Source: an uncultured Cryomorphaceae bacterium
Lineage (GTDB): Bacteria; Bacteroidota; Bacteroidia; Flavobacteriales; Schleiferiaceae
Direction: 5' to 3'
Length of the DNA stretch: 64,000 bases
NCBI GenBank assembly: GCA_913009655.1
Contig: CAJVWI010000009.1
Span: forward strand, 1-64,000
The translations under genes and the position numbers were made by a program. The notes under the pieces are model-generated. The model saw only the letters and a program-made list of their open reading frames with translations, had not been told where the DNA came from and did not search any database. Below, in pieces: positions 7,778 through 16,451 of the stretch (within the stretch, counting starts at the first letter, position 1; each line of letters starts with the position of its first letter).

Positions 7778-8836
7778 TTAAGCAATTGAGATATCATTGT
7801 TCAAGTAGACGTCTTGAACTGTATTTAATAAATCGACCCCTTCCCTCCATGGTCTTTGAAATGCTTTTCTACCAAGAATTAAGCCTTGTCCACCGGCACG
7901 TTTATTTATTACCGCTGTGATTACTGATTCGGAGAGATCACTTGCTCCTTTTGATTCGCCTCCTGAGTTTATTAGACCAATTTTTCCCATGTAGCAATTT
8001 GCAACTTGATATCTCGTCAGATCAATTGGGTGGTCAGAAGATAATTCTGAATAAACATTCTGATGAGTTTTACCATGTTTAGTGGCATTATATCCGCCGT
8101 TATTAGTCGGTAATTTTTGTTTGATTATATCTGCTTGAATGGTCACACCAAGATGATTTGCTTGTCCTGTCAAATCTGCAGAAGTATGATAATCTACCCC
8201 ATCAACCTTGAATCCAGAATTCCTGGTGTAACACCATAAAATAGTCGCCATTCCAAGTTCTCTTGCACGTTCAAATGCCTCTGAGACTTCTGATAATTGT
8301 CGGCGTGATTCTTTAGCACCGAAGTAAACAGTTGCTCCAACTGCAACTGCCCCCATATTCCATGCGTCTTCGACAGAACCATACATGGTTTGATCATATT
8401 GATTTGGATATGACAAAAATTCGTTGTGATTTAGCTTAACTATGAATGGTATTTTATGTGCATATTTTCGAGATACATTTGCTAGGACCCCAAAAGTTGA
8501 GGCAACTGCATTACACCCAGAATCAATTGCTAATTTGACAATATTCTCAGGGTCAAAATATAGCGGGTTCGGTGCAAAACTTGCTCCAGCTGAATGTTCA
8601 ATCCCCTGGTCTATTGGAAGGATACTCATGTAACCAGTATTTGCGAGCCTACCCGTACCATAAAGTTGCTGCAAAGATCTAAGAGTTGGTATTCCACGAT
8701 TTGTTCCTAAAAAATTATCATCAATAAAATTGCCAGATGGTAGATGAATTTGATCTTTAGTTATTGCGGTAGATTTATGCTCTAGAAGATATTTTGCTTG
8801 TTCTCCAAGTAATTCTTGAATTTTATCTATGGCCAT
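7778..8836 (-). CDS. fbaB: Class I fructose-bisphosphate aldolase (FbaB/DhnA type)
   Basis: 352 residues, matching the archaeal/FbaB type of Schiff-base aldolase. Splits fructose 1,6-bisphosphate to two triose phosphates in glycolysis and gluconeogenesis. Family stretches: [15 protein letters not shown] (about 73-87), [12 protein letters not shown], a [14 protein letters not shown] strand, and a C-terminal phosphate-binding part with [11 protein letters not shown] and [15 protein letters not shown]. The exact Schiff-base lysine I did not assign. A good Bacteroidota promoter stands just upstream (8873-8900). The gene is followed closely by accD. Confidence 0.93.
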   Translation of the reverse strand: MAIDKIQELLGEQAKYLLEHKSTAITKDQIHLPSGNFIDDNFLGTNRGIPTLRSLQQLYGTGRLANTGYMSILPIDQGIEHSAGASFAPNPLYFDPENIVKLAIDSGCNAVASTFGVLANVSRKYAHKIPFIVKLNHNEFLSYPNQYDQTMYGSVEDAWNMGAVAVGATVYFGAKESRRQLSEVSEAFERARELGMATILWCYTRNSGFKVDGVDYHTSADLTGQANHLGVTIQADIIKQKLPTNNGGYNATKHGKTHQNVYSELSSDHPIDLTRYQVANCYMGKIGLINSGGESKGASDLSESVITAVINKRAGGQGLILGRKAFQRPWREGVDLLNTVQDVYLNNDISIA

Positions 8837-8872
8837 GATGTCCGGTTCTGAGTTAATATTTTATATAAGTTG

Positions 8873-8900
8873 CAAACGTATTATTTTTCTTCCATATCAA
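8873..8900 (-). promoter_or_regulatory. Bacteroidota-type promoter of fbaB-accD
   Basis: On the minus strand: TTG (8898-8900), 17 bases, then TACGTTTG (8873-8880), an exact match to the phylum -33/-7 pattern TTG-N17-TAnnTTTG. The ATG of fbaB is 37 bases from the -7 element, giving a leader of about 30 nt. Confidence 0.7.
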
Positions 8901-8962
8901 TGCTTATTTCTGAGATTTACTTCATTATTCTCCGCATGAAATAGAGGTGCTATTTAAAGCAA

Positions 8963-9604
8963 TTAAGATTTGTTTAGCATTGCTATTGTTTTTATTGGTG
9001 ATTCAGATTTGAAAACAGCATTTCCTGCGACAAGTACGTCGGCTCCCTTAGTTTTTAGTACTGATGCATTATCTAAATTTATACCACCGTCAATTTCTAT
9101 CTTAGCCCTACTTTTATTAATAGTAATCATCTCTTTTAAGATTTGAATTTTTTCAAAAGTTCTCGGGATGAATGATTGTCCTCCAAACCCAGGATTCACG
9201 CTCATTAAGCAAACAACATCAATATCATTTAAAACTTCACTCAATGTTTCTACAGGAGTATGCGGATTTAGGGCAACGCCAGCAAGCATACCTTCTGAAC
9301 GAATTTCTTGAATGGTTCTGTGAAGGTGTTTTGATGCTTCAATATGAACGGTCAAAATATCAGCTCCAGCATTCTTAAATTCTTTAATATATCTTTCAGG
9401 TTCAGCAATCATTAAATGAACATCTAAAGGCTTTTGTGCATGTTTTTTAATTGCTTTTAAAACCGGTAGTCCAAAGGATATATTCGGAACAAATATTCCG
9501 TCCATTATATCAATATGGAACCATGCAGCTTCACTTGCATTAACCATTTCAATGTCACGTTGTAAGTTTGCAAAATCTGCAGCAAGTATTGATGGAGCTA
9601 TCAT
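8963..9604 (-). CDS. rpe: Ribulose-phosphate 3-epimerase
   Basis: 213 residues from ATG 9604 (MIAPSILAADFANL). A TTG six codons upstream would add residues the family lacks, and it overlaps the -7 element, so ATG 9604 is preferred. Interconverts ribulose 5-phosphate and xylulose 5-phosphate in the pentose phosphate pathway. TIM barrel with metal and catalytic residues in HIDIMDGIFVPN, VHLMI, SVNPGFGGQ and EIDGGI, and a C-terminal phosphate loop VAGNAVF. It runs divergently from the SpoU methyltransferase gene. Confidence 0.96.
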   Translation of the reverse strand: MIAPSILAADFANLQRDIEMVNASEAAWFHIDIMDGIFVPNISFGLPVLKAIKKHAQKPLDVHLMIAEPERYIKEFKNAGADILTVHIEASKHLHRTIQEIRSEGMLAGVALNPHTPVETLSEVLNDIDVVCLMSVNPGFGGQSFIPRTFEKIQILKEMITINKSRAKIEIDGGINLDNASVLKTKGADVLVAGNAVFKSESPIKTIAMLNKS

Positions 9605-9619
9605 GCGAATATTTTGATT

Positions 9620-9627
9620 CAAATTTA
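9620..9627 (-). promoter_or_regulatory. -7 element of rpe
   Basis: TAAATTTG on the minus strand, an exact TAnnTTTG, 16 bases before the preferred ATG of rpe. No clear -33 TTG at the right spacing was seen. Confidence 0.45.
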
Positions 9628-9667
9628 AATATAATTGAACGAACTTTCGGGTATTAATTCCAATCTA

Positions 9668-10390
9668 ATGTTTTTAAAAAATCATTCAAAGCTCATTCTA
9701 TCATTGCGTTCTAAAAAGATAAGATGGGAAAGAAAATTGTTTATCGTTGAAAATCCAAAAGTTTTACAAGAATTTATTTCTGAGAATTTTGAGATTATAT
9801 TTTTATTTACTTTAAAAGATGGGGTTTTTAAGAATCACGCTAAGTCTATTATATTATCAAATGACCAATTGAAAAAGCATTCATCTTTAGATAATCCCCA
9901 AGAGTGTATTGCTATTGTGAAAATGCAAAGTTTCAAACCACATGCTGATTCATGGTCGATGATCCTAGATAGAGTCCAAGATCCGGGTAATGCTGGTGCT
10001 TTAATTAGACTGGCTGATTGGTTTGGATTGGATTGGTTGGCCATACCTCCTGGAACGGTTGACCCATACAGCTCGAAAGTAGTTCAGGCTAGTATGGGTT
10101 CCTTAGCTAGACTCCCACTGGTTTTTGAAAGTGATTCAAATCTTGATATTCTGCTAAGAAAGGAGAAGAGAATTATCGTTGTAGCAGATATGAAGGGGAA
10201 GTCGCCAAAAGATGCTTTAGTATCGAGCAAAGGGTGTTTGATTTTGGGTAATGAGGGTAGTGGTCCAAGCGATTTTTGGAAATCTCGTTGTGATCATTTT
10301 GTTTCGATTCAAAGATCTTCAAAAAGTAAGACAGAAAGCTTAAATGTAGCTACTGCTGCCGCAATTCTACTCTATGAAATAAATACTTAG
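9668..10390 (+). CDS. SpoU/TrmH family RNA 2'-O-methyltransferase
   Basis: 240 residues from ATG 9668 (MFLKNHSKLILSL), which matches the usual start of this family; an upstream ATG at 9635 adds 11 unlike residues. The N-terminal substrate-binding region contains LRSKKIRWERKLFIVENPKVLQEF. The trefoil-knot SAM domain holds the three SpoU motifs: DRVQDPGNAGALIRLADWFG, LILGNEGSGPS and LNVATAAAILLYE. It methylates a ribose in rRNA or tRNA; the exact site cannot be read from sequence. It meets the porT gene tail to tail, with a gap under 10 bp. Confidence 0.9.
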   Translation: MFLKNHSKLILSLRSKKIRWERKLFIVENPKVLQEFISENFEIIFLFTLKDGVFKNHAKSIILSNDQLKKHSSLDNPQECIAIVKMQSFKPHADSWSMILDRVQDPGNAGALIRLADWFGLDWLAIPPGTVDPYSSKVVQASMGSLARLPLVFESDSNLDILLRKEKRIIVVADMKGKSPKDALVSSKGCLILGNEGSGPSDFWKSRCDHFVSIQRSSKSKTESLNVATAAAILLYEINT

Positions 10391-10399
10391 CAGCAAGTA

Positions 10400-11095
10400 T
10401 TACTCAAAAGTAAAAATCCAAGATATAACTTGTGTATTTAAAATCGGAAGAGCATCTGAATAATTGGTATTGTCATTAACTCTTAAATTACCTCTACCAA
10501 ATGTCGCTCTCAACTGAGGAGATAATTTAAAATACTCAAAGTAAATGTCAACTCCGACGCCAATATCAATTCCAAAGTCACTTTGTTGCAACTTAAATAT
10601 TCTATCATCAACGACCTTAGCTTTTGATGATAAATCTAAGGCGCCATAAAGACCCCCTAAAACGTACCAACGATGATTATCAATCCGATTTGTTTTCCAC
10701 TTCATTTCTAGTGGAAATATTATTAATGCTGATTCCATCCTGCGCTCAATCCATTTTCTATTCCCATCACTTGGGTCAACAGAATCAAAGAAAAGCTTCC
10801 GCTCGCCTGATGTAAAGGTGGGTATGAACCGTAGATCAAGATTTTTACTTAAACGAATATTAGATACTATTCCAACTGTATAACCCAATTGTCGGCTAAT
10901 CCTTACATTGTAAACATCCTGAGGCCATTGAATTTGAGTGCGATATGCAAAACCTAAATTACTTGTTCCAAGAATAAAGCCGAAGTGAAGCGGTTTTTGA
11001 TCATATCGCGGAAGGTTAAGGGACCGATGCTGTCCAAAAGCATTTATGTTGATGCTTGAAAAAAGTAATATAAACAAAAGCAATCGCATTATCAT
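10400..11095 (-). CDS. porT: PorT-like outer-membrane beta-barrel protein of type IX secretion
   Basis: 231 residues with an N-terminal signal peptide (MIMRLLLFILLFSS..NAFGQ). The mature part alternates as a beta-barrel (outer membrane protein beta-barrel type), with LHFGFILGTSNLGFAY early and a final aromatic strand VISWIFTFE. In flavobacteria porT sits directly beside the menaquinone methyltransferase gene, exactly as here. PorT is needed for T9SS assembly or function, and several sorting-domain proteins in this window would use that system. Assignment rests on barrel architecture and context; a generic barrel protein is the alternative. Confidence 0.8.
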   Translation of the reverse strand: MIMRLLLFILLFSSININAFGQHRSLNLPRYDQKPLHFGFILGTSNLGFAYRTQIQWPQDVYNVRISRQLGYTVGIVSNIRLSKNLDLRFIPTFTSGERKLFFDSVDPSDGNRKWIERRMESALIIFPLEMKWKTNRIDNHRWYVLGGLYGALDLSSKAKVVDDRIFKLQQSDFGIDIGVGVDIYFEYFKLSPQLRATFGRGNLRVNDNTNYSDALPILNTQVISWIFTFE

Positions 11096-11108
11096 AAGTA
11101 TTTAACGA

Positions 11109-11852
11109 TCAATTCTTTTTTGAAGTATAAGCAATGTAAAGTGTAGCGACTCCAAATGTCAATGGTTGGGACTTTATGTTCTTAAAGCTGAATTCACTCA
11201 GTTTTGACATAAATTTTTCTCCGTAGGGAAATGCGTCAACTGAAGCTGGTAAATAAGAATATGCAGAGGCATCTTTAGAAACCCACCTTCCTAATGTTGG
11301 CAAAATGTACTTGAAATAAAAGAAATAAAGTTGTTTAAATGGTGTTTTTTCTGGTTTAGAAAATTCAAGGATGGCTATGCAACCTCCAGGTTTAATAACC
11401 CTATTCATTTCAGATAATCCTTTTTCTAAATCCTCGAAATTCCTTACACCAAAAGCCACAGTTACGGCATCAAAGGAGTTATCGTCAAAGGGTAAATTCT
11501 CTCCATCTCCTATAATTAGATTTATACTTGAATCTAATTTGCGGCGGTATATTTTCTGTCTTCCAACTTCAATCATTCCAGAAGAAATGTCAATTCCTGT
11601 AACTTGAGAATTAGGAATTCCTTTATTTATTGAAATTGCTAAATCTGCTGTTCCAGTTGCCACGTCAAGAATTGAAGTTGCATCAGTTTTTTTTAAAAAA
11701 TCAACTGTTTTCTTTCTCCAATTGATATCAATTCCAAGGGATAAAAAGCGATTTAGGAAATCATATCGTCTGGAAATAGAGTCAAACATCTCTGCAACTT
11801 GTTCTTTTTTCGACCCTTCTTTATGGTATGGCTTTACGATTTTCATTGGCAA
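11109..11852 (-). CDS. menG: Demethylmenaquinone methyltransferase (UbiE/MenG)
   Basis: 247 residues. SAM-dependent C-methylation, last step of menaquinone synthesis. Motif I is DVATGTADLAI (about 63-73), the family-specific stretches are SISRRYDFLNRFLSLGIDINWRKK near the start and TVAFGVRNFEDLEKGL in the middle, followed by IKPGGCIAILEFSKP. In Bacteroidota the product is menaquinone, so menG is the apt name, though ubiE is often used. Seven bases separate it from the trkH-like gene upstream, and porT follows within 13 bp, suggesting one transcript. Confidence 0.94.
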   Translation of the reverse strand: MPMKIVKPYHKEGSKKEQVAEMFDSISRRYDFLNRFLSLGIDINWRKKTVDFLKKTDATSILDVATGTADLAISINKGIPNSQVTGIDISSGMIEVGRQKIYRRKLDSSINLIIGDGENLPFDDNSFDAVTVAFGVRNFEDLEKGLSEMNRVIKPGGCIAILEFSKPEKTPFKQLYFFYFKYILPTLGRWVSKDASAYSYLPASVDAFPYGEKFMSKLSEFSFKNIKSQPLTFGVATLYIAYTSKKN

Positions 11853-11858
11853 CAGATA

Positions 11859-13688
11859 CTATCCAACTTGAACTTGTGCTTTGGGATATGTGTAATCATG
11901 GGATTCTTTTTTTCTTCTCGTTAAAGCAAAAGCCAAAGTTACTGTACCAATTCGACCAATTAGCATTGATATCATTAGAATTATTTTGCCAGCGGAGCTT
12001 AACTCTGAGGTTATACCCATTGATAATCCAACTGTACAGAATGCAGATACTTGTTCAAATATTATCCTAGTTAGTCCTAGATGTCCATCAGTAATTGTCA
12101 ATAAAAATATTCCTAATAAAACCCCACCTAAAGTGAAAAGAAATACGCTAAGCGCTAGATTTAACATCTCAACAGGAATAGTATGTTTAAATAGCTCTAC
12201 CCGTTTTCGTCCCCTGATTGTAGATATCGCATTAACTAATACCAATGTAAATGTTGATGTTTTGATACCTCCTGCTGTTGAACCTGATGCCCCGCCAATA
12301 AACATTAGAAACAATAATATTAATAGGGTAGGGAGAGCTAATTCTCCTATTTCTATTATATTGAATCCTGCAGTTCTTCCAATGGTTACTTGAATAAAGG
12401 ATACGAATGCCTGACTCCCAATTTTCAATCCATCTAGTAGTTCTTTATTTTCCAATAATCCATAAATTAAAGACCCAAACAGAATCAGAACTATTGTCGA
12501 ATAAAGAGAAATTTTAGAATTGACTTTTAAATGTTTCCAAGGGTTTTTTCTGCGTATTAGAACGGCCCGATATGAAAATAAGTCATGGATTGTTCCAAAA
12601 CCTAAACCACCCAAAACAATTGTTGCAGCCATTATTGAAATAAATGAAAGATTTTGACTGATCAAAGGATGTGCCATGCCCTCTGAAAATAATGTAAATC
12701 CAGCATTATTAAATGCTGAGATTGCATGAAATATGCTAAAGAAAATTCTGTCGCCTATTTGCTCAAATTCATAGTCTCCCCATGAAAAAAACAATAAAAT
12801 CGTTGCACCAATTTCAAATATAAATGAAAATCTAAATATTTGACGAATCAGAAGTGCTGATGATTCAAGTGAGTCAGAGCTATATTCCACTTGGATCAGA
12901 CTCTTATACCGGGTTCCGATCCTCGAGTTTGCTAGAAGCGCAAAAATGCTAGCGAATGCAATGAAATTCAAACCCCCTAACTGGATTAGAATCATTACCA
13001 TAATTTTCCCTTTAAAGCTTAAAAAATCTGCAACATTGATAATATTTAATCCTGTCACACTGACTGCAGAGACACTGGTAAAAGATGCTTCATAAATACT
13101 CATTCCAACCCCGCTTTTTGTCATTTCGGGCATCAATAAAAAAAGTGTACCTAGAGAAGTGATAATAAGAAAACTAGAAACTAAAAGAGCAGGTGGGCTT
13201 AATTTTAGATATGGTAGGAGTCTACTTGCTTTTCCGGTTTCTAAAGCCACAAAAACTAAGAAATAGCCTTGAATCAATAACATCATGAATTGGTCAAGCT
13301 GTTTTAATCCGAGTTGAGTTCCCAGAGAGGATACTATTTCAATATTAAAAAGATTTATGCATAAAATGTTAATTGTCATGTATACAATTAGGCCACTTTC
13401 CCATTTGGAATTTTTAATATATTTCAGTGGTGAAAATGAGTAAAAAAGTTCAACTATAAATTTAAAAATATAAAATCCAATAGTGCTTTTAAGCAGGAGG
13501 TTTATCACTATGCTTTCATCCTTAGACAAGGAAAACCCATGACTATAAATGAGCGATGCAACTGCAGTTATGGACAGCGGAACACTTAAATAGCGAAATA
13601 ATTTTATAACAATTGGTTTACTGCTATAAATCCTCAGGTTAATCCATTCACGGATTATAAATAATATTTTGCGATTTGAATCATTCAC
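11859..13688 (-). CDS. TrkH/KtrB-type potassium transporter membrane subunit
   Basis: 609 residues, multi-spanning inner-membrane protein. Four pore loops typical of the superfamily of K+ transporters are visible: VSAVSVTGLNI, AFNNAGFTLFS, GRTAGFNI and SAFCTVGLSMG, each with the filter glycine. About 150 N-terminal residues form extra helices before the first pore unit, longer than standard KtrB (about 450). The regulatory RCK partner (TrkA/KtrA) is not encoded next to it. The gene is head-adjacent to the aminotransferase (gap of 0 bp) and 6 bp before menG. Confidence 0.9.
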   Translation of the reverse strand: MNDSNRKILFIIREWINLRIYSSKPIVIKLFRYLSVPLSITAVASLIYSHGFSLSKDESIVINLLLKSTIGFYIFKFIVELFYSFSPLKYIKNSKWESGLIVYMTINILCINLFNIEIVSSLGTQLGLKQLDQFMMLLIQGYFLVFVALETGKASRLLPYLKLSPPALLVSSFLIITSLGTLFLLMPEMTKSGVGMSIYEASFTSVSAVSVTGLNIINVADFLSFKGKIMVMILIQLGGLNFIAFASIFALLANSRIGTRYKSLIQVEYSSDSLESSALLIRQIFRFSFIFEIGATILLFFSWGDYEFEQIGDRIFFSIFHAISAFNNAGFTLFSEGMAHPLISQNLSFISIMAATIVLGGLGFGTIHDLFSYRAVLIRRKNPWKHLKVNSKISLYSTIVLILFGSLIYGLLENKELLDGLKIGSQAFVSFIQVTIGRTAGFNIIEIGELALPTLLILLFLMFIGGASGSTAGGIKTSTFTLVLVNAISTIRGRKRVELFKHTIPVEMLNLALSVFLFTLGGVLLGIFLLTITDGHLGLTRIIFEQVSAFCTVGLSMGITSELSSAGKIILMISMLIGRIGTVTLAFALTRRKKESHDYTYPKAQVQVG

Positions 13689-14870
13689 TTAATTTGATTT
13701 AATTGAAAGTAAGGTGGTGATTATACGCTCACCTGCTTTTTTAAGATTCTCTTCAGAGGCAGCATAGCTAAATCTTATATATCCGTCAAGTCCGAATGCC
13801 TCACCTGGAACAGATGCTACACCTCCATCTAAAATTGCCATGCATAGATCTGATGCAGTTTTATAATTTTCATTTAAGTAGTTTGAGGCATCTACGAAAA
13901 GATAAAATGCTCCAGCTGGTTCGATAAAATTTAAATATTTTGCCTTATTGAGAATATTCGCCAATATTTTTCTTCTAATTGTAAAATCCTCAACCATGTA
14001 TGAAACTTTTTCTGGCCCAGCAAGAACTGCAGCGATTGCAGCTCGTTGGGCGATACTGGAAGCCCCACTTGTAAACTGACTTTGAATTTTCTCACATGCT
14101 CTTGCTAATGTTTCAGGAGCACCCATGAAACCTATTCTCCATCCAGTCATGGCAAATCCTTTTGAAAGACCATTTACTGTGGCAACTCGATCTTTCATAC
14201 CTTCAAATGAGGCCATACTGACATGCTTTTCCCCATAGCTGATGTATTCGTATATCTCATCACTAATCACCCAAACTTGCGGATGTTTTTTAAGAACAAT
14301 AACAAGAGATTTTAGCTCGTCTTCAGAGTACATAGCACCACTCGGATTATTGGGGCTCGAAAAGATCATTAATTTTGTCTTTTTTGTTATTGAATCTTCT
14401 AATTGAGCTGGTGTTATTTTAAATCCCTGATCTAATCCTGCTTTTGGAGAAACAATATTGCCTCCAATAAATTTAACCAGGTCCGCATATGAAACCCAGT
14501 ACGGAGCTGGTATTATAACATCATCTCCTTGGTTAACAATTGCTAAAACTATATTCGCTATCGACTGCTTAGCTCCAGTGCTTACAATTATTTGATTCGG
14601 CTGATAAGAAAGGTTATTATCTCTTTTAAATTTTTCTGAAATGGCTTGCCTCAGGTCTAGATATCCTGGAACAGGCATATAATGGGAATAATTTTCATCA
14701 ATACCTCTTTTACCCGAAGTTTTAATAAAATCTGGAGTATCAAAATCAGGTTCTCCCAGACTTAGACTGATTATATCATGTCCTGCTTCCTGCAGTTCAC
14801 GACTTTTTTTTGTCATTTCAATAGTCATAGGCACTGCCAAAGACTTGACTCGGTTAGATAGAAAAAGCAT
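13689..14870 (-). CDS. aspC: PLP-dependent aspartate aminotransferase (class I/II)
   Basis: 393 residues, fold-type I. Moves the amino group between aspartate and 2-oxoglutarate. Visible: LGEPDFDTPDFI near the start, STGAKQSIANI, PAPYWVSY, SSPNNPSGAMYS (171-182), DEIYEYI (204-210), Lys237 in NGLSKGFAMTGWRIG as the PLP-bound lysine with Arg246, and a C-terminal RFSYAASEENLKKA. It belongs to the 1-gamma subgroup typical of Bacteroidota. Exact substrate could be other amino acids. First gene of the run aspC-trkH-menG-porT. Confidence 0.9.
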   Translation of the reverse strand: MLFLSNRVKSLAVPMTIEMTKKSRELQEAGHDIISLSLGEPDFDTPDFIKTSGKRGIDENYSHYMPVPGYLDLRQAISEKFKRDNNLSYQPNQIIVSTGAKQSIANIVLAIVNQGDDVIIPAPYWVSYADLVKFIGGNIVSPKAGLDQGFKITPAQLEDSITKKTKLMIFSSPNNPSGAMYSEDELKSLVIVLKKHPQVWVISDEIYEYISYGEKHVSMASFEGMKDRVATVNGLSKGFAMTGWRIGFMGAPETLARACEKIQSQFTSGASSIAQRAAIAAVLAGPEKVSYMVEDFTIRRKILANILNKAKYLNFIEPAGAFYLFVDASNYLNENYKTASDLCMAILDGGVASVPGEAFGLDGYIRFSYAASEENLKKAGERIITTLLSIKSN

Positions 14871-14897
14871 GTGTGTAAAAGTATGAATTGCCAGTAA

Positions 14898-15437
14898 ATG
14901 GCCGATATTTGTTTTATGGATATTTTTTTGGATACTTTTCGCACGATTTTCCCCTCTATTCTAATTCTGATTGTAGTTTATTTAATGATGTCAAGTTTTT
15001 TAGAAAATGAGGATAAGAGAAGACGAAACGAAAGAGTCAGAGCTACTCAAAAGCAATCACTTCCCATTAGAATGCAGGCTTATGAGCGTTTAGCATTATT
15101 CCTGGAACGAATTAGTCCAAATTCTCTATTGATAAGAGTTAAAGCGGGTAATCTTACAAATCAAGAGTATTTGCTTCTCATTCAACAGAATATAAGAAAT
15201 GAGTTTGAACACAATCTTAGTCAACAAATATATGTTTCGGATAGAATGTGGGAGATGGTTGTTGCTTCAAAGAGTACAATGGTTTCAATTGTAAATACTG
15301 TTTCCGCTGATCTTGGTCCTGAAGCAAGTGGCGCTGACCTTAGTAAAGCTATTTTAAAGGCATGCATGCAAATGGGAAATATACCGTCTAAGTCCGCTTT
15401 AAACTATTTGAGGCAAGAAGTTATCGAGGAGTTTTAA
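14898..15437 (+). CDS. Conserved membrane-anchored protein of unknown function (DUF7935-like)
   Basis: 179 residues. One transmembrane helix near 12-33 (TIFPSILILIVVYLMMSSFL), then a charged segment (ENEDKRRRNERVRATQ) and a soluble domain with PIRMQAYERLALFLERISPNSLL and a QQNIRNEFEHNLSQQIYVSDRMW stretch. I recognise it as a conserved uncharacterised Bacteroidota family, often found near this aminotransferase or meaB; function is unknown. Its last 17 bases overlap the end of meaB on the other strand. Confidence 0.75.
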   Translation: MADICFMDIFLDTFRTIFPSILILIVVYLMMSSFLENEDKRRRNERVRATQKQSLPIRMQAYERLALFLERISPNSLLIRVKAGNLTNQEYLLLIQQNIRNEFEHNLSQQIYVSDRMWEMVVASKSTMVSIVNTVSADLGPEASGADLSKAILKACMQMGNIPSKSALNYLRQEVIEEF

Positions 15438-16449
15438 GGATCTCAATAAATTCTTTGATAAAAATATCTGAGGCTTTTTCAGGTGTTATGGAGCCATTTA
15501 TAATTTGATCTTTCAGTGATTTATTAATGTCATTAAAATGTTTTTCCTGCATAATTTCATGAATAATTTGAGATCTACAATTTTTATCGAATGCAATTTC
15601 ATTCTGTTTTTTTCTTCTAAAATCAAGGTATCCGTCATGCATTCTGTGTCTGCAACATTTTTCAATTAGCTCTAATAGATTATCAACTCCTTGATTCTCT
15701 AAAGCACTTATTGAAATTGCCGGAACTAACCAACCATCTTCATGTGAAAATAAGTGTAATACATTCTTAAAAAAACCTAATGCTATTTTTGCAAGGTTTT
15801 TTTGTTCTCCATCGGCTTTGTTAACGGCTAAAATATCTGTGCGTTCAATAATTCCGCGCTTTATTCCTTGAATTTCATCTCCTGCGCCCGGTAAAGCAAT
15901 TAGTACAAAACAGTCAACAAAATCATCAATTGCAATTTCATTCTGACCAACACCTACTGTCTCTATTATTATTCTATTGTATCCTGCTGCCTCGCAAAGG
16001 CAAATTATTTCTCTAGTACTATTTCCAACACCACCTAGTTGACCTGATGATGATGATGGTCTTATAAAAGCATTATGTTCTTTAGATAATTTCTCCATTC
16101 TTGTTTTATCTCCAAGTATGCTTCCCCCACTATTAGGACTGCTTGGGTCAAAAGCTAGTACTGCTATTTTATAGCCACTTTCAATGTAATTATTCCCTAA
16201 TTGCTCAATTAAAGTGCTTTTCCCCACTCCTGGATTCCCCGTTATGCCAATTCTAAAGCTAATATTTTTACTTTTTGGTAATGACTGAAGTAAATTATTT
16301 GCTAAAGTTCGATCAGATGCTTTTCTGCTTTCTACCAATGTAATTGCCTGAGAAAGTACAGAACGGTCACCTATTTGAATCCCTCTGACTAATGAGTCAA
16401 GTCCTAAAGAAGTTTTAGATAAAGGTTTTGCATTTGGATTTATAGACAT
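15421..16449 (-). CDS. meaB: Methylmalonyl-CoA mutase-associated G-protein chaperone
   Basis: 342 residues. P-loop GTPase that gates adenosylcobalamin loading of methylmalonyl-CoA mutase and protects it from inactivation. Walker A is GNPGVGKS (71-78), followed by LAFDPSSPNSGGSILGDKTRM, which includes the family-typical SGGSILGDKTRM; ETVGVGQNEI and NKADG (base recognition) follow. The start is 3 bases from the mutB stop, so it is co-expressed with its target. The 3' end overlaps the opposite-strand gene. Confidence 0.95.
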   Translation of the reverse strand: MSINPNAKPLSKTSLGLDSLVRGIQIGDRSVLSQAITLVESRKASDRTLANNLLQSLPKSKNISFRIGITGNPGVGKSTLIEQLGNNYIESGYKIAVLAFDPSSPNSGGSILGDKTRMEKLSKEHNAFIRPSSSSGQLGGVGNSTREIICLCEAAGYNRIIIETVGVGQNEIAIDDFVDCFVLIALPGAGDEIQGIKRGIIERTDILAVNKADGEQKNLAKIALGFFKNVLHLFSHEDGWLVPAISISALENQGVDNLLELIEKCCRHRMHDGYLDFRRKKQNEIAFDKNCRSQIIHEIMQEKHFNDINKSLKDQIINGSITPEKASDIFIKEFIEILKTPR

Positions 16450-16451
16450 GA